From: an uncultured Campylobacter sp.
GTDB lineage: Bacteria > Campylobacterota > Campylobacteria > Campylobacterales > Campylobacteraceae
DNA length: 11,693 bases
Direction: 5' to 3'
NCBI RefSeq assembly: GCF_905371695.1
Contig: NZ_CAJPMA010000053.1
Location: 1-11,693 of the forward strand
A program made the translations under genes and the position numbers. Shown piece after piece: positions 7,743-11,693 of the stretch. Position 1 is the stretch's first letter, and each line of letters opens with the position of its first letter. The notes beneath the pieces were generated by a model. The model was not told the DNA's origin, searched no databases, and saw nothing but the letters and a program-made list of their open reading frames with translations.

Positions 7743-8393
7743 CTATTTTACATTAAAAAATATAAAATTTTCGATTTTCTCGCCGATTTTTTCGATTTCT
7801 AGCCCCGCGTCGATTACTAGCGTATCCGCGCCGCATTTTTCGCAGGCGATTTTCATAAAATTTTGAACGCGCATTAGGTATTTTAGTCCTCTGGCTTCTA
7901 CGGCGTCGATTGAGCTTCGCGATTTTAGGCGCTCGTGCGTTAAAATTTCGCTAGATAAAAATAGCACGATTTTATCTGGTAGCCGCCCGCCCAGCGCGAA
8001 TTTATTTAGCGCTATAAGCTCGTTTATATCGGCGTTTTCGTCATTTGCCAGCGCGTAAGCTATGCCTGAAATAAAGCCCCTGTCGCTTAAAACCAGCCCG
8101 TCAAGGTTAGGCTTTACGACCTTATTAAAATGCTCGGCGCGATCGGCTAAAAATAGCAGCGCCTCGGTGCACGAAGAGAGGTTAAATTTTCCGCTTAGCA
8201 AAATTTCGCGCAGATGCGTCCCCAGCTCGCTGCCGCCGGGCTCGCGGGTAAGAACTACGTTTTTTGGATTAAATTTTAAGCCGTCCGCCGTCTTGCCCGA
8301 ATTTTCGTCGGCGCCGCCTTTAAATTTTCGCGCTAAAATTTCGATCTGCGTGCTTTTGCCGACCCCGTCGATACCTTCAAATAAAACGTACAT
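7743..8393 (-). CDS. tmk: Thymidylate kinase Tmk
   Basis: Tmk phosphorylates dTMP to dTDP in the cytosol, an essential step for dTTP supply. The protein starts MYVLFEGIDGVGKSTQ with the P-loop at 7-15. The LTREPGGSELG motif is at 48-58, the DR motif is SDRGF (103-107), and a LID-like segment with DAVEARGLKYL follows at 163-173. The 216-residue length exceeds the roughly 190 residues I recall for C. jejuni Tmk; the excess is explained by a Gly/Asn/Lys-rich insertion at about residues 25-44 between the first helix and the second strand. The gene begins 8 nt after the marR stop, with only a modest ribosome binding site (TTAGAGG overlapping that stop), so coupled translation is plausible. Confidence 0.95.
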   Translation of the reverse strand: MYVLFEGIDGVGKSTQIEILARKFKGGADENSGKTADGLKFNPKNVVLTREPGGSELGTHLREILLSGKFNLSSCTEALLFLADRAEHFNKVVKPNLDGLVLSDRGFISGIAYALANDENADINELIALNKFALGGRLPDKIVLFLSSEILTHERLKSRSSIDAVEARGLKYLMRVQNFMKIACEKCGADTLVIDAGLEIEKIGEKIENFIFFNVK

Positions 8394-8401
8394 TTTAGCC
8401 T

Positions 8402-8842
8402 CTAATTTTCAATCTTTGAAACGCTTTTTAGCTCGTCGGCGCAAATTTTGCTAAACTCGTCTAAGAGCTCAAAAAGAAGCTTACTGTTTTTCGCGCCGAA
8501 ACGTCCGAATACCGCCTTATCCGCCTCGTCGCTAGCGCGTAAAAATTTCTGCGCCAGCCGCTCTCCCGCGGGCGTTAGACTCATTATCTGCTCGCGTTTG
8601 TCGCGCTCGCCTTGCGAAAGCGAGATTAGATTTCTAGCGCGCAGATCTTTTGCTACGTTAAAAACGGATTGCTTTGGCATACACCACTCTTCGGCTACGC
8701 GCTTTTGCGTGCTTTGCCCGTCTTTCGCCAGCGTATAAAGGATCGCGAATTCGCCGTAATTAGCGCCGATTTTTTTAATCCACTCGTCGATATAGTTTTC
8801 TATTTGATTGATTTTTTTGCCCAGCGCGTCGAAGCCCTGCAT
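8402..8842 (-). CDS. MarR-family transcriptional regulator
   Basis: This 146-residue protein has the all-helical plus winged-helix layout of MarR proteins, which bind inverted repeats as dimers and often repress adjacent efflux genes until a ligand or oxidant releases them. The helix-turn-helix spans about 44-71 (STQKRVAEEWCMPKQSVFNV, then a recognition helix ending RARNLI), and the wing is QGERDKREQIMSLTPAGE (77-94) with the usual D-K-R turn. Helices at both ends would form the dimer interface. Cysteines are C54, just before the recognition helix, and C134. AAAGGCG precedes the ATG. It is divergent from an RND pump and probably autoregulated through the shared 8843-8961 region. It also heads the tmk-hisS-speA run with an 8-nt gap. 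Target and ligand cannot be told from sequence. Confidence 0.9.
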   Translation of the reverse strand: MQGFDALGKKINQIENYIDEWIKKIGANYGEFAILYTLAKDGQSTQKRVAEEWCMPKQSVFNVAKDLRARNLISLSQGERDKREQIMSLTPAGERLAQKFLRASDEADKAVFGRFGAKNSKLLFELLDEFSKICADELKSVSKIEN

Positions 8843-8868
8843 ATTTCGCCTTTAAAATTTTTAGCGCG

Positions 8869-8897
8869 ATTGTAGTAAAATTTTAAAATTTTATCAA
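8869..8897 (-). promoter_or_regulatory. sigma70-type promoter for marR and downstream genes
   Basis: Read on the minus strand, TTGATA (8892-8897) and TACAAT (8869-8874) are separated by exactly 17 nt; each box differs from consensus at one base. Transcription would start near 8862, leaving a 5' leader of about 20 nt to the marR ATG. The spacer is filled by an 18-bp A/T palindrome. This is the best promoter visible for the whole minus-strand gene run. Confidence 0.72.
8876..8893. repeat. 18-bp perfect A/T palindrome in promoter spacer
   Basis: TAAAATTTTAAAATTTTA equals its own reverse complement over all 18 bases. It fills the marR promoter spacer and lies upstream of the efflux -35 box, where it could act as an UP element, a protein-binding site or a bent tract. 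AAAATTTT words are common in this genome, so chance must be considered. Confidence 0.6.
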
Positions 8898-8905
8898 CTT
8901 GACAA
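8891..8905. promoter_or_regulatory. Candidate MarR operator, 15-bp inverted repeat
   Basis: TTATCAA-C-TTGACAA is an inverted repeat centred on 8898 with six of seven arm pairs matching. It contains both the marR -35 box (8892-8897, minus strand) and the efflux -35 box (8899-8904, plus strand). A MarR-type dimer here would block RNA polymerase at both promoters. Size and TTGA/TCAA half-sites are in line with operators of this family; binding is inferred. Confidence 0.55.
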
Positions 8906-8931
8906 CGCTAGTAAATTTTGGCTAATATAGT
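8899..8931 (+). promoter_or_regulatory. sigma70-type promoter for the efflux genes
   Basis: A perfect TTGACA -35 box is at 8899-8904. The -10 element is either TAATAT at 8923-8928 (18-nt spacer, four of six matches) or the overlapping TATAGT at 8926-8931 (five of six, but a 21-nt spacer). The leader to the TTG start at 8962 would be about 25 nt. A consensus -35 is notable because Campylobacter promoters often lack one. Confidence 0.6.
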
Positions 8932-8961
8932 CGCTTTTAATACTAATTTTAAGGAAAAATC

Positions 8962-10086
8962 TTGAAAAAACCGCTTTTATTTTTGCTTCTGCCGTTTTGC
9001 TTATTATGCGCGGACGACGCGATGAGAGTTAGCGCCGTAAAGCCTAAAATTTTAACGCTAAACGAAACGCTGGTTTTATACGGAAGCTTGCAAGCAAAAG
9101 ACGACGTAACCGTAGCTTCGGCGCTACAAGGCCGCCGTGTGATAGACGTTTTAGCAGACGTTTCGCAGCGCGTAAAAAAGGGTGAAATTTTAGCCGTTTT
9201 AGAAGGCGTTAGCGTGCAAAGCGACCTTGAAAAAGATACTTTCGCGCTCGAAGCGGCAAAGCAAAATTTAGCCTCGGCGGCGGCGGCGTTTGACGAAGCG
9301 GACGCGGCGCTAAAACGCTCTAAAAAACTTCTTTCTCAAAACGCCGTAAGCCGCGAGGCGTACGAGCAAATTTTAGCCAAGCGGTTAAGTGCGAAAGCGA
9401 ATTTAGGCTCTGCAAAAGCACAGGTAGAGCAAGCCAAAGCGCAGCTAAAAAATAGCAAAAACGAAGCGATAAAAGCAAATATTATCTCTCCCGTAGACGG
9501 CGTCGTAACGGCAAAATCGGCTAAAATAGGCATGATAACGGACGCGCAGACGCTTTTTAATATAGCAAAAGACGGCGTTTTCGAATTTAGCGCCGATGCT
9601 AACGCCCGCGAAATTTCAAAGCTGCAAAGCGCGCTAAATTTAGGCGCTACGCTAAATTCTAGCGTCGAAATAGAGGGCGCGCAAACGGGCATTACGGCTA
9701 AAATTCGTCAAATTTCCGTAACTCTAAACGAGACTAGCAAAGAGGGGAAGGTAAAATTTAGCGGAGATTTTGCGGGCGGATTAATCAATAACTACGGCAA
9801 AGCAAGCGTCGAGCTTCCTAGCGTTAGCGCGCTTGCTTTGCCCGCGAGGGCCGTGCGCTTTAAGGACGGCGCGGCCTACGTCACGGTTATAACAAATAAA
9901 ACCGCGCGCGAAAAACAAGTAACCGCTGGTATAGAAAAGGGCGGATTTATTCAAATTTCAGGCCTTAACGAAGACGAGCTAGTCGCGGCAAACGCGGGCG
10001 CGCTCATAAACGAAGGCGACGCACTAGATCCGCAGCTAATAGAGTGGGGCGAGAGCGCGTCTAACGAGCAAGGCGCGCGAAAATGA
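8962..10086 (+). CDS. RND efflux periplasmic adaptor (membrane fusion protein)
   Basis: The product links an RND inner-membrane pump to an outer-membrane channel. The 374-residue protein begins with a signal peptide, MKKPLLFLLLPFCLLCA, probably cut before D18-D19. Then come a first beta/lipoyl half (about 40-85), an Ala/Lys-rich coiled-coil hairpin (about 86-170), the second lipoyl half with the classic IISPVDGVV (174-182), a beta-barrel (about 205-295) and a membrane-proximal domain. The start is TTG, backed by AAGGA at 8951-8955 and by the need for the signal peptide; the next in-frame ATG (residue 21) would remove it. No lipobox fits either cysteine (C13, C16), so it is probably anchored differently from CmeA-type lipoproteins. 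The stop overlaps the permease start as ATGA. Control is probably by the divergent MarR protein. Confidence 0.92.
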   Translation: MKKPLLFLLLPFCLLCADDAMRVSAVKPKILTLNETLVLYGSLQAKDDVTVASALQGRRVIDVLADVSQRVKKGEILAVLEGVSVQSDLEKDTFALEAAKQNLASAAAAFDEADAALKRSKKLLSQNAVSREAYEQILAKRLSAKANLGSAKAQVEQAKAQLKNSKNEAIKANIISPVDGVVTAKSAKIGMITDAQTLFNIAKDGVFEFSADANAREISKLQSALNLGATLNSSVEIEGAQTGITAKIRQISVTLNETSKEGKVKFSGDFAGGLINNYGKASVELPSVSALALPARAVRFKDGAAYVTVITNKTAREKQVTAGIEKGGFIQISGLNEDELVAANAGALINEGDALDPQLIEWGESASNEQGARK

Positions 10087-11693
10087 AAATTTCCTCTTGG
10101 GCGGTGAGGCGTCCGGTCCCCGTAATCGTGCTGTTTTTAGCGCTTAGTGTATTTGGCGTCATATCTTTTATTAGGCTTCCTATTAACGCAGATCCCAGCG
10201 TGCAGTTTCCCGTCGTAATAGTAAGCGTCTCTCAAAGCGGCGCGGCGCCCAAAGAGCTTGAAAAAACGGTAACTAGAAAGATAGAAGACGCGCTTTTCGG
10301 TATGGCGGGCATCAGGCACGTAAGCTCGGAGATAACGGGCGGCAGCAGCGTCACGACGGCCGAATTTTCCCTTGAAACCGACATAGACCGCGCGGTAAAC
10401 GACGTGCGGAATTTAATGTCGCAAATTAGAAGCGAACTTCCGGGAGGCATAGACGAGCCGCAAGTAGAGCGCGTGGATACCGAAGGCGGCGCGATAGCTT
10501 ATTACAGCGTGCAAAGCGCGGATTTAAACGAAGCGCAGCTGTCTAAATTTATAGACGACGAGGTTAAAAACCGCCTGCTCTCCGCGCAGGGCGTGCAACA
10601 GGTAAAACGCCTAGGCGGCGCGAAGCAAGAAATTTTAGTAGCTCTTAACGCGCAGGCGATAAACTCGCTGCAAATAACTCCCGATCAAATCAGCAAGCAG
10701 CTAGCGCAGATAAACGCGAATTTACCCGCGGGCAAGACCTCTATCGACGAGGCGCGCCGCACGATACGCGTAAAATCTAGCGCCGCGTCGCTTGAAGCGC
10801 TAAAAGATACGCAAATTTGGCTAAAAGAGGGCGTAAGCGTAAGGCTGGGCGATATAGCCGAAATTTCGGACTCGCACGAGGACGTCTCGCAAATTTCGCG
10901 CCTAAACGGCAAACGAGTCGTCGCCTTTGAAATTTACCGCGCCAAAAACGCGAGCGACACGGTAACGCTGCAAAACGCGCAAGCGGCTATCGCGGCGCTA
11001 AACGCGCAGTTTCCGAGCATTAAAATTAGCGAAATTTACTCATCCGCCGATACCACGCGAGAAAACTACGCCGTTACGATAAGCTCGCTTATAGAAGGGG
11101 CGCTTCTAACGGTAATCGTCGTATTTTTATTCTTGCGCGACGTTAGAGCTACGATCGTCGCGGCTATCGCGCTACCGCTTTCGATGCTGCCTACTTTCGG
11201 TATTATGAGTTTGCTGGGATACACGCTAAATAGCGTGACGCTACTAGCTCTTATGCTGGTTATCGGAATTTTAGTAGACGACGCGATAGTAGAGATAGAA
11301 AACATAAACAAGCACGTCGCAAAGGGCGAACGCCCCTACGTAGCGGCCATAAACGCCGCCGACGCGATAGGTTTTGCCGTGATAGCCATCACGCTTACGA
11401 TCGTAGCTATTTTCTTGCCCGTAAGCTTTATTTCGGGCATTATCGGACGGTATTTTAGCCAGTTCGGCGTGACGGTTACGGCCGCGGTTTTAAGCTCGCT
11501 TTTAGTAGCAAGGCTTGTTACTCCGCTGCTTGCGGCTTATATTTTAAAGCCCGAAATTTCACATAAACCGCAAAAAACCGGCAAGCTAAAAGGAGCGTAT
11601 CTAGCTCTTTTGCAATTTGCGCTAAGAAGGCGAAAGCTCGCGCTTTTAGCGGGATTTTTACTGCTTGTTTTATCGGGCGTTTTGGCGCTATTT
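10083..11693 (+). CDS. RND efflux permease, N-terminal half (cut by window edge)
   Basis: This is the proton-driven inner-membrane pump of the tripartite system. The reading frame opens with ATG inside the adaptor stop (ATGA) and is still open after 537 codons, about half of the usual 1,020-1,050 residues. Visible parts are TM1 (about 11-32), the first porter-domain half (about 34-330) with NADPSVQFP and ITGGSS, then TM2 (338-351), TM3 (357-378), TM4 (384-406) with the proton-relay pair D399-D400 in GILVDDAIVEIENI, TM5 (429-450), TM6 (461-488) and the start of TM7 (518 onward). The double Asp points to the drug/amphiphile (HAE-1) type, unlike a SecDF or MmpL protein. Substrates cannot be assigned. 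An outer-membrane channel gene is not in view and may lie beyond the right edge. Confidence 0.94.
   Translation, partial: MKISSWAVRRPVPVIVLFLALSVFGVISFIRLPINADPSVQFPVVIVSVSQSGAAPKELEKTVTRKIEDALFGMAGIRHVSSEITGGSSVTTAEFSLETDIDRAVNDVRNLMSQIRSELPGGIDEPQVERVDTEGGAIAYYSVQSADLNEAQLSKFIDDEVKNRLLSAQGVQQVKRLGGAKQEILVALNAQAINSLQITPDQISKQLAQINANLPAGKTSIDEARRTIRVKSSAASLEALKDTQIWLKEGVSVRLGDIAEISDSHEDVSQISRLNGKRVVAFEIYRAKNASDTVTLQNAQAAIAALNAQFPSIKISEIYSSADTTRENYAVTISSLIEGALLTVIVVFLFLRDVRATIVAAIALPLSMLPTFGIMSLLGYTLNSVTLLALMLVIGILVDDAIVEIENINKHVAKGERPYVAAINAADAIGFAVIAITLTIVAIFLPVSFISGIIGRYFSQFGVTVTAAVLSSLLVARLVTPLLAAYILKPEISHKPQKTGKLKGAYLALLQFALRRRKLALLAGFLLLVLSGVLALF

Noticed and set aside
8962..9012. Possible lipoprotein signal in the adaptor (C13 or C16)
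   Set aside because: Neither LPFC nor CLLC fits a lipobox, which needs a small residue before Cys; an ordinary signal peptidase I site after LCA is more likely.
9336..9692. Minus-strand reading frame of 118 codons inside the adaptor gene
   Set aside because: Antisense to the coiled-coil and lipoyl parts of a sound adaptor gene; no start signal or known domain.

Overview
The window looks like chromosomal DNA of a Campylobacterota member, most likely a Campylobacter of the higher-GC oral or intestinal type (rectus/showae/curvus/gracilis-like). The reasons are the run of Campylobacter-like proteins (HisS, SpeA, an AspB-type aminotransferase, ThiF with a ThiS-like N-terminal domain, ThiH rather than a glycine oxidase), the tmk-hisS-speA order, and the constant AAAATTT/TAAAATTT context in both coding and spacer DNA. 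Genus level is an inference; species cannot be told from the window.

Layout. Positions 230-8842 hold nine minus-strand genes, read from right to left: marR-family regulator, tmk, hisS, speA, aspC/aspB, thiS, thiF, thiG, thiH. Spacing is very tight (8, 29, -8, 12, -4, 13, 200 and -4 nt), so they could form one transcription unit of about 8.6 kb. The only sizeable break is the 200-nt thiF-thiG gap, which has no convincing gene. Positions 1-229, downstream of thiH, carry two hairpins that could terminate the unit. Positions 8843-8961 form a compact divergent promoter region. From 8962 rightward run the plus-strand genes for a tripartite efflux pump: the periplasmic adaptor (complete, TTG start) and, overlapping it by ATGA, the RND inner-membrane permease, cut by the right edge after 537 codons.

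How the genes fit together. ThiS, ThiF, ThiG and ThiH make the thiazole phosphate half of thiamine: ThiF adenylates the ThiS tail, sulfur is loaded as thiocarboxylate, ThiH makes dehydroglycine from tyrosine, and ThiG closes the ring. SpeA starts polyamine synthesis from arginine, the aminotransferase supplies aspartate/glutamate interconversion, HisS and Tmk are housekeeping. The MarR protein is the obvious candidate regulator of the divergent efflux pump. The most distinctive feature is the marR/efflux control region: two sigma70-type promoters face away from each other with -35 boxes one base apart, and both boxes sit inside one 15-bp inverted repeat. A regulator bound there could control the pump and, through read-through, the whole biosynthetic/housekeeping block.

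I saw no RNA genes, insertion sequences, CRISPR arrays or prophage genes, and no wholly unknown multi-gene system.
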